A stretch of DNA of 64,000 bases from Talinum fruticosum (Eukaryota; Streptophyta; Magnoliopsida; Caryophyllales; Talinaceae), in NCBI GenBank assembly GCA_021018815.1, contig JAITYX010000120.1, forward strand, positions 1 to 64,000. The letters run 5' to 3'. Below, in pieces: positions 1 to 12,306 of this stretch; the stretch's first letter is position 1, and each line of letters opens with the position of its first letter. The translations under genes were made by a program, and so were the position numbers. The notes under the pieces are model-generated. The model saw nothing but the letters and a program-made list of their open reading frames with translations. It was not told the origin of the DNA and ran no database searches.

Positions 1-461
1 CTCATCCCTCAGCTTCCACTCGGGCATCCCCCTCTCCCTCGTAGGCGCCATGCCATTGTGTCACAATTCCACGATCTGCTAGATTCTTCTTCTTTACGAG
101 AGATTTCTACTTATTTCTTTTGTCCAGGACATCAAATTTGTACTAAGCTGTTATATTCTTCCCATTTCTTTGTTGTTGTTTTTCTGAAAGGCAAGGGGAG
201 AATATAGATACAAAACTTGTTGTTCTTGTTTAGGGGAGTTTCTTCATCTGTGTACTCTCTTTAATTTCAATGAATTAATGCTTTCTCTTCAATTTTACGA
301 GTTAACATTATTTCATTGCTAAGCATATATTCTTTATGATTCGATACATTAAGCTTGCTTTACTTATCTAATTTCATGCGCAAGTATTCAAAAGCAGATC
401 TTTATCACTAACAAAGTTTACTGTCTAAGTATGGAATGCCTTTCATCAAAAAGGGCGAGAT
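1..461 (+). mobile_element. 3' internal end of a Ty1/copia element, with polypurine tract
   Basis: Non-coding 3' untranslated part of a + strand copia element whose body lies left of the window. It ends in a purine tract (aaaagggcgagat, about 449-461) directly before an LTR that starts TGAAGACTCG. The text around 427-461 (tggaatgcctttcatcaaaaa...) recurs before the LTR start at 52888, and the 'gtttaggggag' stretch near 230 recurs near 52590 and, inverted, near 60860. That shared order (tract, then LTR) identifies the segment. No coding sequence is visible here. Confidence 0.75.
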
Positions 462-1982
462 TGAAGACTCGAGACCTTGCTCTGCACCTTTACGAGTTCT
501 ATCGAAGGAATCAGGTATAAGAACTTCTCACTTATAAGGTTTTGATTTCAAGGCATTCTACTGGACCTTAGAAACTTTTTAGAGTGATATAATATTTATT
601 CTAAGTGATATAGCATTTACCTCATGTACTCTTGCTTGTCTCTGTGTGACTCGAGAATGTATTCGAGCTATCTCACTCGGTTACGAGTCCCTCATCACTT
701 AGATATATCGCATGTTGAATTGACTAGTATTTCGCTTAGCAGCACTCAGGTCGACTTCATGTTATAGTCCTATTATGTTGTAAGTCGGCGCTTCTAGTCT
801 AAACCATGCTTAGTCTAGATCAAGTTTGTTTCACTCTCGATATTCGTTGTATAACTTGATTCTCGCTTAGACTAACTCAGATGGAATTTTGAGTTTCATG
901 GATATTAGACTCGGAAAATTCCATTCATTTTCGACTCAGATAATTATACACTTAATTATCTTAATTAAAATTATTATCTGTGTCTAATCTTGGACCAAAG
1001 TATTTTATACTTTGAGAACCAAATTGATTTACTTTTGTAGGTTATTCAAACGAGGCTATCCTATTTTTGAAATACAAAAGTAACCAGGCTTTAAAATGTC
1101 AAATCACCAGCAGACAAGGCTTTTTCCGCCTCTAACTAAGGCCCGGACAATCGTGTCAAGGTTGTCTGTTTCCAAAGCTGGAAATCCGCAATGCTAAGCT
1201 TAACGGTGGTTTCCACCCTACTTTTTAGACACCACCAATGGATTGGGACTTCTAAAGAAGTCAAGAGCCGTTGCCCAACGTTCACACCTCAACGGATATT
1301 TTACGAGTGACTCGAGAAAATCCATTGTAACGATCACAAAGGACTTCCGGTCGAGAAGATAGTCATAACGGCTAATCTGCTTGGTTATCTATAAATAGAA
1401 GCCAACTCTCAAGACTTGAAGATTGCTAAACCAACTGTCAATACACGTACTTAAGCATAAAGTCATTGTATTTCATTCTCAATCTTCTACTTACAACTCC
1501 AACTCTGTACTTAATATCTTTCTAAGTTGTAAGGTCTTGTAATCGGTTGACAAACACTCATTCTTACTTTCCGAGTAAGGTCCCTTGACCGAGCTGTAAG
1601 GGTTAACTCAGCTCGGTTGTCCCTAACTTGTAAAGGTTACCTCGGTTAGAAAGTACTAGATCGAGATAAGGTAATTTTTGAGTCTAGGAAAATCTTGTAA
1701 GGAATTGTCTAAGGGAGCAATTCTAGTTGAGTCTTTCTACTGTATTTTGTGGATTCAAAATAGTGGATTTGACTTGGTGCTTGGAATAGCACCGACCGTG
1801 GTTTTCTACCCCTGGAGGGTTTCCACGTAACTTTCCGAGTTAGCACTTTTCCGAGTCCAATCTAGACTCGGACTCTCCATAGAGTCATCTCTAGTTTTAT
1901 CCTTCCATCACTTGTTTAAATTTCCCTATCACCCTATTCACCCCCTCTAAGGTGACTTGGTCTCTCCCAGAGCAAACCTTCA
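462..1982 (+). repeat. Ty1/copia 3' LTR
   Basis: LTR of about 1.52 kb starting TGAAGACTCG and ending AACCTTCA, so the ends are short inverted repeats (TGAAG/CTTCA). Related LTRs lie on the minus strand at 37667-39272, 59077-60735 and 62971-63555; the stretch near the 3' end (caccctattcaccccctc) is the clearest shared block. A tract resembling a TATA box with a short downstream leader (ctataaatagaagcc, near 1389) suits the LTR promoter. No primer-binding site follows, so this is a 3' LTR, not a 5' LTR. Confidence 0.8.
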
Positions 1983-2326
1983 ACGCGTTATTTTAATATA
2001 CTACTCAAACTAGTAATGGTCGTCTTCGGACGGGCGGAATGGAAGGGTTTTCCCTATGTTTCTTACCCTCGCCCCGAATCCGATTCTCGGTTCAAAGAGC
2101 GATGGAGTCATTTTTAGCCTCTTTTAGTCCTACTTTTTCCCATACTAAGATTAGAAGAGCAAATTTTGTTTTTGTTAGTTTTCGTCCTAAAAACTAACGA
2201 TCGACTCCCTTTTATGCTTATTTCTTATTGAATTTGCGTCCGGGTTATTTTCGATTGTATGGTAAAAGAAATAGGTTCTGAATCGCCAACCAGGGCAAAG
2301 GCCGAGGCTTATCTCTTTAGCCTTGG
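1983..2326 (+). repeat. Fragment of a Tat/Ogre-like LTR
   Basis: This stretch (…actagtaatggtcgtcttcgg…) matches the middle of the Tat/Ogre-like LTR at about 3586-3880, and is inverted at about 12870-13020. It is cut on the left by the copia LTR and on the right by the next Tat/Ogre LTR start at 2327, so it looks like the remains of an older LTR into which a younger relative inserted. No gene. Confidence 0.6.
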
Positions 2327-4257
2327 TGTAGACACCTAAAAATGTCGTCTCTTATCTCTTTATTTTTGTAATTTTTATTCCGTTAGCCCTATGATGAAAT
2401 CCCGAGTCTTGTTTTAAGATGTGTACCTCGGACTATGATTGATTGGTGCAACATAAGCCGATAAACCACAAAAACGCCCAACACCAAATAAACGACCTTT
2501 GGCCTTAGGTTGGTCCACAAATCCCTTTTCTTTCGGACGATCCAAGAAACGAGCCAAGTCTTAAAAGACAATGGAGTCTAGTGTTGTGTGTCGAGAAATT
2601 CCAAGTTCAAAATATCGGATTTTACTTTTGTCTAAATCAGATAAGGAGCTGAAGACACGAAGACGGCGTTAAAGCTTTGCATTTCATGATCGGGAGCATT
2701 AAAGTGTTGCATTTAAGCTTCACGAGACAGTCCACACGAGACTAGAAGCTTCTCCCCTTCGAACGATATCGTGGTTGATGCCTGCCTTCTAGAAGCACTA
2801 AGTGGAACACTGTGTTCGGCTTGCGAGAGTCCCTCGAAGACACACTAGGGCATGAAACCCTAGGGCGCCCGGTTGGCCAATGCATGCCAACCGGCTTCTA
2901 TCCGGGTTTATCTCTTTCTTATCCAATTCAATCTCTTAGGATCTAGCCGATTTATTTTTAGCTCGCTTGGACGGCTAATTAGAGGTAAACCCTAGGTCAT
3001 TTGTGACCTAGGTCCTCTCCTATAAATGGAAACCCTTGACTCTCATTCCCATACGACTTCTTGCCTTAACATCATGCTGCAAAAAGCTAACCAGAATACT
3101 CTCATCTAAACGTTACTTTGTCGAAATTACTACAAAATTTTCATCTTCCTTACTTGCTACTTGTTGAATCTGTGCAAAGAGCTAAATAATATTTAGTTAT
3201 TCCGATCTCTAGGCAATCATTCAGTTGTTCATTACTTTTCCTACATACACAATTCACAAAACAAACCCCTTTTCTTTTATTTGTCGTCGTTGCATCAAGA
3301 GATCCGAGTGTGGAGATCCGGATCGGCAAGGTTGGACAACCTGAGGGTAATTATTCAGCCTTCGAACAATTTATTTATTTTCATGGTTTTTATTGCTTTC
3401 CGTATTGTGGTTTAAGAGATGTAATCGCTTTTTTAATTCCTCCCCAACCGATGTAATTCCTTTAGTTTTCACTTTTCTTTTCTTTATCGCTTTCTTTACC
3501 ACTTTTTTTATCACTTTATTTATTATGCTTGGTTGCTTTTATTTATCATTATAATATGTCGCTTGCTTGTTTGTTTTACATTATTTAAATATATTATTCG
3601 AATTAGTAATGGTCATCTTCGGAAAGGCGGAATGGAAGAGTTTTTCCTACGTTTCGCACCCTCGCCCCGAATATGATTCTCGGTTCAAAGACCGATGGAG
3701 TCTATTTTTAGCCTTTTTAGTCTTAGTTTTCCCATACTAAGATTGGAAGAGCAAGCTTTTGCTTTGCTAGTTTTTCTTTACTAAAGCCGACTGGCGACTC
3801 CCTTATTTTATGCCTTATTCTTGTTGAATCCGCATCCCGGTTGTTTACTCGATTTGCGGGGTAAAATTAATCGGGATTCTTGATCTACCAAGTGGGTAGA
3901 GACCGAGTCGTCGTAGGCGGGGCTTCGGTTCGGATTGGTGTTTTCACATCAATCCGGGCCTAAAGCCTCACGGCAGAACCTAAATCTTAATTTTTGTTTA
4001 TCCTTGAATTAGTAAATAAGATCTAGGAAATTTTGAAAATAAATTCTAAAATAAAATGGTTAATAAATCATCGTTCAACTTTGATTAATTCGATTTAAGT
4101 TAGATTTAATAAAATTTGGAAATCTTAATAAAAAGTTCATCCCCATATTCCAAAATCGACTTTTTAAAACCAATTTCAAAATCAACCTTTTAAAAAAGAG
4201 AGACCTAACACAAGTGGGGAAGCTTTGCGGTCCCCGGTCGACCAGTGGTTCCTACGA
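2327..4257 (+). repeat. Ty3/gypsy Tat/Ogre-like 5' LTR (plus orientation)
   Basis: Begins TGTAGACACCTAAAAA; the same start occurs inverted at 14160. The right end is set by the primer-binding site at 4259, giving about 1.93 kb. An internal GGTGTTTTCACA (3937-3948) is also complementary in style to the LTR start and is the alternative end (then 1.62 kb). A TATA-like 'ctataaatgg' at about 3021 probably marks the LTR promoter. The minus-strand partner copy is 12307-14160. Confidence 0.65.
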
Positions 4258-4258
4258 G

Positions 4259-4276
4259 TGGCGACTCCACTGGGGA
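4259..4276 (+). promoter_or_regulatory. Primer-binding site matching tRNA-Arg
   Basis: TGGCGACTCCACTGGGGA follows the LTR. Its complement is the form of a plant tRNA-Arg(ACG) 3' end including CCA, and arginine-tRNA priming is typical of Ogre/Tat-type elements. Identity to the tRNA is recalled, not aligned. The minus copy (12289-12306) differs by a few bases. Confidence 0.6.
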
Positions 4277-5782
4277 TAAATCATTTATTATGAGGGCGAA
4301 ACTTGAAAATTTGAGTAGTACATTTTAATGATGTGGTTACATTAGGCATTCCGTATTTAGCAACTCGTTGAACTAGATTAAATACTGTTTTGAACCCTAC
4401 AAAAATTTATTGTACCTCCTGTTTACCCTTTTTGGAGAGAGGCTCCCACTTGGTTCCTTTAGACAGGCCCAACTAGGTCTCATTGCCCAAGGAAACGGTA
4501 CCTCCTCCCTCGTAGCACGCACTCTAAAGCTAAACCTTTTGGTTCACCGAGAGGCACTAAGAATTCTGGTTGGTATCCTTATTCGTGCAACCCATGGGGA
4601 CCAAATTCTCGGACTACGTGTCACCGTGTATCCAAACTCTTGAACTCTTTGACTATAGAACTTTTTGGACTTTTAGGTGCCACCCGGACTTCATTTGCAT
4701 GCTTGAATGAGTGCGTGTGTTTTAGATTTAATCCTTTGTCTGCGTGCCTTTAGGGATAGGTGAGGAGTGCTAATTAGACCCTTGAATGGGTGAAAATAAA
4801 ACACTTTAATGAATTTCCTAGAGTCAATCCATTTTGTGCATTTAGCCAAAAGTCAAAATTCCTTCTCCTATTAGGGTTGGTCCATTGTTTGCACTTCCTT
4901 GTCATTCCAAAAATTTTTCTCTTAGTAGTCTAAGCAACTCCTATTTGTAAAAGGGTCTCACCGAAAGTCCCCTTCTCTTATTGTTTAGTCATTTTTCTAT
5001 TACATTCTCATTGTCCATTTGCATTAGCCAAATAAAATCATCTCATATTAGGTGAGTCCATTTGCATTAGCCAAATAAAATTATCTCATATTAGGTGAGT
5101 GCATTTACATTAGCAAAATAAAATTATCTCATATTAGGTGAGTCCATTTGCACTAGCCAAGTAAGATCATCTCATGTTAGACAAGTCTTTTTGCATTTAG
5201 GATTTTTTTTTCCAATAGCTGAGTCCATTCTTTTCATTTGCATTTAGTCCAAAATAAATTCATCTCGAATTAGGTAATGCCTATCATATAGAAAGCATTT
5301 TTTATTTAAGGATCATTCATTTATTAGGTTATCATCTCACTTAAGTCATGCATCATATCATCATCGCATCCTTTATATGCATCCAAATAAAAAAGCATCC
5401 TTAGTTTCTTCAGGTCTTGGGCTTAAGTCCCTTCCTCCCAAAAGTGATCTTCTCTTACATGGTCCTAAACCTCATCCTTTGGGCTGCAGAATAGGGAAGT
5501 CTACGAAAACCGAGTATCGTCAAAATCAAAGCTCTAAAAGATTATAACATCTCACTAAGGAGTCCAACACGTCTTCTTTCCTTTCTACTTCGCGGTGCGA
5601 CAAGCTTCGATGCATACCTCACCGTCACAGTCTATACCTTGTTCTAAGACAAGTACTTAGAAAGAGTTCCCTTCCAATGGATTCTAACCCGGAGCAAGCA
5701 TCTTAACCTCGGTTTACTCAATGAGAATATAGTTAGGGTGGAAACCAGGTTGAATGATCAAGAGGAATAGATATCGTCTATA
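4277..5782 (+). mobile_element. Tat/Ogre-like internal leader
   Basis: Sequence between the primer-binding site and gag. A leader segment around 4410-4643 has an inverted counterpart at 11904-12197, and 5430-5730 matches the inverted segment 11215-11580. It contains a 43-bp tandem array (5014-5185). Short ORFs here look incidental because their similarity to the partner copy follows the DNA and not the reading frame. Confidence 0.55.
5014..5185 (+). repeat. 43-bp tandem repeat, four units
   Basis: Four consecutive 43-bp units start at 5014, 5057, 5100 and 5143. Each has the pattern tccatttgcattagcc, then an A/T run, then tctcatattaggtgag. Units 1-2 are nearly identical; units 3 and 4 have drifted by a few substitutions. 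It lies inside the Tat/Ogre leader. Single traces of the unit (gcatttagtcc…) continue to about 5270. Confidence 0.8.
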
Positions 5783-6890
5783 TTGAGGGATCTTAAGACT
5801 ATCATAAGGGCTATTGAGGCTAGTAAAAGAGATGAGGAAGCTGAACATTTGAAAAGGGAAGAGGCCAAAGAAGTTGAACGTTTGAGAAGGGAAATGGCCT
5901 TGGTTTTGCCACCTCCACCTGTTTTGTCACCTCCAAGTAGCCCCAAATGCAAATCCCCTAAACACGAATCCAAATCTCAGCCTAATTCCCATTTAGATCG
6001 GATAGAACGGATGTTAACGAAGTCATCCATATTCGATAATCATTACTTTGATCATAAGGGATTCACTTCAATCCCTAAAGATAAACTACCTCCTAAGTTT
6101 ACCATGCCCGATATTAAATTCAAAGGTTCTGAGAATCCCTATCATGTACACAACTTCTTAGGAGCAATGACTCTTAAGAACATTCTTGAAGACACTTACC
6201 ACATCATCTTCCCCTGGACATTTAATATTGATGTAATGAAGTGGTACAATGTGGTTAACCCACGCAAGGTTGCTAAGTGGACTGATTTGTGCAAGGAGTT
6301 CCTCCATCAATACTCGTACAACACCGATCTACCTGTTAACCTAAGAGATTTGGAAGTAATCAAGCAAGGTGAGAAGGAGAGCTTCATATATTTCCTTACC
6401 GGATGAAGAGTAAAGGCAGCCCATATGGTTGACCAACCCTTTGAGAAGGACTAAGTTTGAATCATCGTAAAAAACCTTCAGCCCAATTACAATCAGCACC
6501 TTAAATTTCTACCCATGATGAACTTTTCAACCCTTAGAGATGCTTGGTTTGCTGATAGAAGAAGAGTTTTCTACCGCGACCACAAAAGTCACGACTGGGT
6601 ATAGGGGTAATTATCATTCCAAAGATAAGAAAACCTCTAACACCGGCAATGCTAGTCGGGGTGTAGATGTGAATGCCCTCAACAGGTATACTAACTACAC
6701 TCCTATTGATACTACTTACACTAAATCCCTTGATTGTCTCTTGGAAAGGGGAAGATAGAATTCCCACTGTTAGAGCGAGAATTAGAAACCGCGAAACAAT
6801 CCAAAAATTGGGACGCGGGAAAATTTTACAAATAACATCGCGCACGAGTACATGATACCGAACGGTGTTGGACATTCAAGAATAAAATGG
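5783..6890 (+). pseudogene. Tat/Ogre-like gag, disabled
   Basis: The first open stretch (5783-6406, 207 codons) begins with a charged helical part (about residues 1-40), a Pro/Ser-rich linker (40-70), then a retrotransposon capsid-type domain with KFKGSENPYHVHNFL (about residue 113) and KWTDLCKEFLHQYS. A TGA at 6404-6406 stands where such proteins usually have Trp. Gag-like coding continues in shifted frames: residues like TNYTPIDTTYTKSL near 6690-6730, and a remnant of the CxxHxxxGHxxxxC knuckle around 6825-6875, with the first Cys lost. Several stops and shifts make it non-functional. Gag would coat the element RNA and form the particle. Confidence 0.7.
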
Positions 6891-7408
6891 AAAGCATGTT
6901 TTGAAATGGCCAACTACCTTTTCCTAAGGCTGCCTAGAAACAAAGCAATAGTAAAAACCCTTTTAGCGGCACCTTTGCTATTTTCACTAAACCCATTCCA
7001 GTCGAGTGGGACATGTCTGTCTTCATTCAAGATGTTAACAAGTCAAAACTACTTCTTAGCTTACCTCTGCTAAATCCAGAAGTCCAGGGGCTGTGGGTAA
7101 GTGATGAAGAAGAATTCTACGAAACACAAAACAACAACGACGACAATAGTGACGATTTCGTGGCACTCCACCCTTAGAAGAAGATGACTTTTAGGGAAAC
7201 ACTAAGAGGCCTACAATTCAATTCCTTACTAGATGTGGACAACACAATGCACCCTTGGGTCTACAACGAGACTCAAGAAGCCCCAAAAGAGCCTCGAGGC
7301 TACAAAGGAAGAAGACCCCATCCTTTAGCAACTTCAGAAATTAAAAGCCGATATCTCAATTTGGCAATTAATATTTACTTCCCGTAAACATAGACGAGGC
7401 TTTAATCG
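6891..7408 (+). pseudogene. Tat/Ogre-like gag-protease linker region, decayed
   Basis: Continuation of the same polyprotein in broken frames, without a usable ORF. The part at about 7270-7410 (agccgatatctcaattt…cccgtaaacatag) is important because an inverted copy lies at 7785-7930. No domain is recognisable beyond that match. Confidence 0.5.
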
Positions 7409-7784
7409 ATGCACTCAATAAGATCGAAGTCTCTCCTAAAACCATACCGAGAGGAAATAGTAGGATTGGTTAATAGTGGGGATGGAACCATCATCTTTGA
7501 TCGAAAAGATCTCCCGGAAGAAGGTATTGCACACAACAATGCCCTTTACTTGACTGTAACTTGCATCAACAAGTTTGTTCCCCTAACCTTGGTAGACAAA
7601 GGATCGGCAGTAAATGTATGTCCCCGGAGAACTGCCGGAAGGTTAGGAATTAGGAAGCAACAACTCTCTAAACAGATTGTATATCTTCGAGCTTATGATA
7701 ATTCTAAAAGAACAGTCTTGGTAACGGCTTATGTTAACCAATCCTACTACTTTCTCTGGTGTGGTTTCAAGAAAGACCTCGATT
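7409..7784 (+). pseudogene. Tat/Ogre-like aspartic protease fragment
   Basis: The reading frame shows the retropepsin fold region: NALYLTVTCINKFVPLTLVD, then the active-site segment KGSAVNVCP, where the family has D-N/T-G-S-A. The residue after the catalytic Asp is Lys here, so activity is doubtful. The leading part reads EEIVGLVNSGDGTIIFD. Similarity stops near 7785, where minus-strand sequence of the same family begins, so reverse transcriptase and integrase are missing. Confidence 0.65.
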
Positions 7785-7971
7785 TTACTCGAGTGCGTCA
7801 ATCAAAGCTTGCCTATGTTTACGGGAAGCAGATATTGGTTTCCAGATTGAGATATCGGCTTTTGATTTTTGAAGTTGTCTAAGGATTGGGTCTTCTTCTT
7901 CAAGCTCTTTTGGGCTTACTAAGTCTATTGTGGACCTAGGGGTACGTTGTGCCGCCCAAATCTCGTAATGT
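7785..7971 (-). mobile_element. Inverted Tat/Ogre-like gag-linker fragment
   Basis: Read on the minus strand this gives ILRQLQKSKADISIW and SRKHRQALIDALE, the counterpart of the degenerate + strand linker at 7270-7410. It is better preserved than the plus copy. It probably continues the minus-strand Tat/Ogre copy found at 11155-14160, the two parts being separated by the Tekay-like insertion. Confidence 0.65.
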
Positions 7972-9185
7972 AATGCCCCCAATTACCGTTACTTAATAAT
8001 TCCCTAATTCGGGAATATTAGGTATGGTTGTAGTGGAAGTTCACGATCGAAGGCGTTACCGCCGTCCTAACAAAAGGACAAGGCTGAAATAAAATACCAT
8101 AATAACTCGTGTCTATTAGTTACGCTTCGGTAAGTCGTGGAAACATCACATACTACGTCACGTGGTGTCATGCCGACAGACTTAAATAAACCAATCCCAA
8201 AGTACGGTTCGCTACATATTTACAAGTATTAATGGCCAATACAACAATCTGCGATAGGAAATACGCAATATTTAATTACAATCCAAGGTCAAGCCCAAAA
8301 TTAACGAGGAGGAGAATCACTATGAGCATCTAACCCATCTTAGAACAATGATAATGAAGTATCCAGCTAAGTCTTGCTCCCGTCGGACTTCTTAGGCAAA
8401 GGGTCTGTTCATAGATGCTTTTCCTAAAACAAAAACATTAAAATAATTCGAAGAATGAGTCGAAACCCAGTACTGAACATTCCTATACAGATCAAATAAT
8501 TTTGAAACACTTTGATTGAGCGCGCGCATTTCAATTCATTTTAGTTTGAAATCGGGGGAGAGAATATGAGTAAAACTTGCTTGCCGGCTATTATCCGAAA
8601 GTGGAACCCCTTGATAATTGATACGATCTTAGTAAGCTGCACACTCCTCGGGCCGACCGAGAACCCGAGTTGACGCCGCGTGGGTGGAATTGGAGGGCAT
8701 AAGCCCCGATAATTGATAATTGAGCGGGGAACACTTAATTAGGCGACAAAACTTGATTTGCAAATGATTCATTATTAGTTATTTATATAAGAAATGTTGA
8801 GATTTGCTTAAATACGTGAATTTTCGAAGGGTACAGGCAATAAACGTACTCGAATTGAGAATGTTTGTTTCTCTCCTCTAATAAAAATTTAAGTTACCAG
8901 CTAGTCGGTAATGAAGTGGCCTGAATTCTGTTTCAAATAGATTTTTGTTGTTAATAACGCTTCTCTAGAGTTTCCATAATTGAATTCGTATAATTGTTGG
9001 CAATTTGGTTCATTTTCTTTATTTATTAAGTAATCGATTGAACTAAGATTTTTATTACTCAACTCCATTGTGCTAATTCCGTTTAGATCTTAATTATGCA
9101 CACACTCGTTAAAGTAGTCGATTAGACCAAGCAATGATATTCACACGAGGTAATGCGTTATGGATTCAAATCAAGAAAAATGAAA

Positions 9186-9188
<3 letters not shown>

Positions 9189-9220
<32 letters not shown>
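9189..9220. repeat. (TA)n microsatellite
   Basis: About 16 uninterrupted TA units inside the Tekay-like LTR, close to a longer (TTA)n run. No function is visible. Confidence 0.9.
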
Positions 9221-9225
<5 letters not shown>

Positions 9226-9255
9226 GCATATATACAAGTACTTAAACATTTCGTA

Positions 9256-9376
<121 letters not shown>

Positions 9377-10893
9377 ATTACAACTAATTTGATTAGTTTA
9401 CCCATTTTAGCGCTATTTTCAATCCTTATAGCTAGCTCAACTCTCATTTCGACATATTCAAGCGCCATGATTAAATAATTACACTAACCCATCAAAGGTC
9501 CCTCCCATAGGTAAATTCCACAATTTACTTAATTGCTCAAAATTCATACGTATACGACCTTAAGGTTATATGAGCATTCTTTTCAACAAAATCCCATTCA
9601 CAACGAAATTAGGTATACCAAGTGTTCAAATTTCCCATATGTCTCCTACACAATCTGTTATCCAACTTCAATCTCCCCGCATATTTTTCTCTTCCTTTAT
9701 GTTCAATTCTAGCTAATTACAAAATGTAACTAACCCATCAAATTGCTCAACATTCATGCCAATTTACTTCCCAATTCAATTCACTCACTCAAAATTTTAC
9801 AAGAGAGATTATATTCATTCGCCTTGGTCCGTTCAATATAACCATTTCCAACAAAGTCCGCCAAATTACTCAATCATATAATAAAACATCCCTAATCTTA
9901 TTCACTAAATTATAATTTCCCAAAAGAAACCACATTCGTTCATGTATATACACAATCAATCCATCAAAATGCCACAACTCAATCATCCACACCAATTCCA
10001 ATTTCTCAAAATCAATCGTCAAATTCACTCAACAACATACTTCTAAGTCATATACTTCAAATTACAATTACAATTGCTTAAATAAATCACAAACTTGATA
10101 ATTTAGGGTTTAGCGTTTTACCTTCAAATTTGAAGAGGAGAAGTCAAAGAGGACGAGTAGAGCTGGTGGTGTGCGGCGGCCGCACTAGCGACCACCGGGC
10201 GGGGCGGCAACTAACTCCGCGGTCGCTGCGGCTGGGATTGGCTGCTTAGTGGCTCGCGGCGGAGAAGGAGCAGAACATGGTAAGAGAGAGAGGAAGATAG
10301 TGAGGGCGCGAGGGAGGGAGAGAGTGAGACAAAGAGGGATGACGGATGGCCGGCGCCGGTCTTCCAGCCGGCGTTGGTTGTGCCTGGTGGCCGGAGAAGG
10401 CAGCAGCAGCGAAGGAGGCGTCCGCGAGGAGGGAGAGGCAGGGGAGCACAGGGGAGGCAGACAGGGGCAAGCAAGTGAGGAAATTGAAATTGAACTTGCC
10501 CGATTATTTTGATCTTAACCGCCTCTCTTTTTTTTATATAAATAATTCTAGATAAATCTATGTCTGGATTTTTCCTTCAAAAAAATCGGACTATTTATTT
10601 TATTTTTACATTTATTTTTATATATTTATTTATTTACTTATTTATTTATTTATTATTATTATTATTTTCTTATTGTTACTTTTTAATTTTGTTTTAATAA
10701 TGTCTGTTCGTAAATTATAACCTTATTATGAGATTTTTATTAGGGCCACTTCGTCGCCTTGGCTGCATAACACATATATAAAAATAATTTAAATAGAAAA
10801 TATCGAATTGAAGTGCACGCGCTCGATCATATAAATCTTGTAATTAATGAATTAATTAAATAAACAATGTGGTTTAGGGTCGGGTTGTTACAG

Positions 10894-11150
10894 TCTTCCC
10901 CCTTAAAATAAGTTTCGTCCTCGAAACTTGTACATTCGACAATGAGGTTTGCGAGATTCACCTTAAAATAAGTGAGGGTGTTTATCTCTCATATCTTCAT
11001 CGGTTTCCCATGTGGTTTCCGATGTTGTATGGTTAGTCCATATTACTTTCACCAGGGAATGCTTTTATTACGGAGTTTCTTGACTCTATATTCCAATATT
11101 TGCATCTGGTTGCTTCTTATATATTAAGTTTTCGGCAATTTCAAGAGGTT
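10894..11150 (-). pseudogene. Tekay-like integrase C-terminus and polypurine tract
   Basis: Minus-strand frame ends with residues like KLRNKSIPWVKVIW and DEDMRDKHPHLF, the typical last part of plant chromovirus (Tekay/Del) polyproteins, followed by a stop, the 'cgaggacgaaact' sequence and a purine tract (aagggggaag) just before the LTR. Only about 250 bp of pol remain; upstream the sequence switches abruptly to Tat/Ogre gag, so the element is severely 5'-truncated. Confidence 0.75.
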
Positions 11151-12288
11151 ATGTAACAATATTATGGCTTCTTCATCTCTCTCACTTGTCCTTAATAGTT
11201 TTTATAATAGTCTTTAGATCCCTTGATATAAATGATATCTTTTCCACCCTGGCTATGTTCTCATTGAGTAAATTGAGGTTAAGAGACTACCTTGGGTTTA
11301 AATCCATTGGAAGAGAATTCTTTCTAAGTATTGTCTTATGATGAGGAATGGACTGAACCGGTGTAGCGTACATCGAAACTTGTCGCACTAGTGTAGACCG
11401 CAGAGTAGAAAGAAAAGAAGATGTGTCGGACTCTTTGGTGAGGCGTTCTAATCTTTTAGAGCTCGGATTCTTATGGTATCCAATTGTCGTAGACTTCCCT
11501 ATTCTCGCAGCCCAAAGGATAAGGTTTAGGACCATATGAAAGAAGACCACTTTTGCGAGAAAAAGGCTTAAGCACAAGACTCGAAGAGACTAAGAATGCT
11601 TTTATTTGGATGCACATAAAGAATGCGATGGAAAAATGAAGTGCGTGTAATTATGTATGATTTTAGTTTGGGATGATTCTATGATTTGGCTAATGCACCA
11701 TGAATGATTTATTTTGACCAGATAATAATGCATTTCCTTAGACTTGGAATGATTTTGCTTTGGCTAAATGTGAATGGTAAAGTGAACTCACCTAATCCGA
11801 GATGAATTTAATTTGGCTCGCAAGAAGAAGATTAAATCTAAAAACACACACTCATTCAAGCATGCAAATGAAGGGCAAGGGACAACCTAATAGTTAAAAA
11901 GATCTATGGTCCAAAGGGGTTTAGACACGGTAGGATACATGGTGACTCATAGTCCGAGAATTTGGTCCTCCATGTGGGGCACGGTAGGAAAACGGCCGGA
12001 ATCCTTGGTGCCTCTCGGTGAACCAAGCGGTTTGAACCAAGAGCGCGTGCTACGAGGGAAGAGGTACTATTTCCGTTGGCAATCAAGCCTAGTTGGGCCC
12101 GCTTGGGATTCAATGGGAGCCTCATGCCAAAAGGGTTAACACAGGAGGTAAAATAAATTTTTCCTAGGGGTCCAAAATAGTAATAAACTATGTTCAAAGG
12201 TCTGCTAAATGCAGGATGCCTAATGCAAACATATTATTAAAACACAATACTTAAATTTTCAAGTTTCGCCCTCTTAATAAAAAGTTAG
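11151..12288 (-). mobile_element. Tat/Ogre-like leader and gag start, minus strand
   Basis: Mirror copy of + strand 4277-5830: the segments at 11215-11290 (start of gag), 11460-11580 and 11904-12197 match the plus copy in inverted order. Gag is cut off near 11155 by the Tekay-like fragment and seems to resume at 7971. Frames are broken, so nothing here is translatable as a full protein. Confidence 0.65.
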
Positions 12289-12306
12289 TCCTCAGTGGAG
12301 TCACCA
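12289..12306 (-). promoter_or_regulatory. Primer-binding site, minus-strand Tat/Ogre copy
   Basis: On the minus strand TGGTGACTCCACTGAGGA, the diverged version of the + strand site at 4259. It adjoins the inner end of the LTR and fixes the orientation of this copy. Confidence 0.6.

Noticed and set aside
3937..3948. GGTGTTTTCACA as the LTR end of the Tat/Ogre element
   Set aside because: It pairs with the LTR start in style, but the tRNA-Arg primer site lies 310 bp further on in both copies, which favours the later end; kept as an alternative.
5014..5185. CRISPR-like array
   Set aside because: Units are contiguous with no spacers and lie in a plant retrotransposon leader.
10211..10555. Clustered Arg/Ser/Pro-rich ORFs in a GC-rich block
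   Set aside because: Same position-specific block as in other LTRs, open in several frames at once, no recognisable protein.
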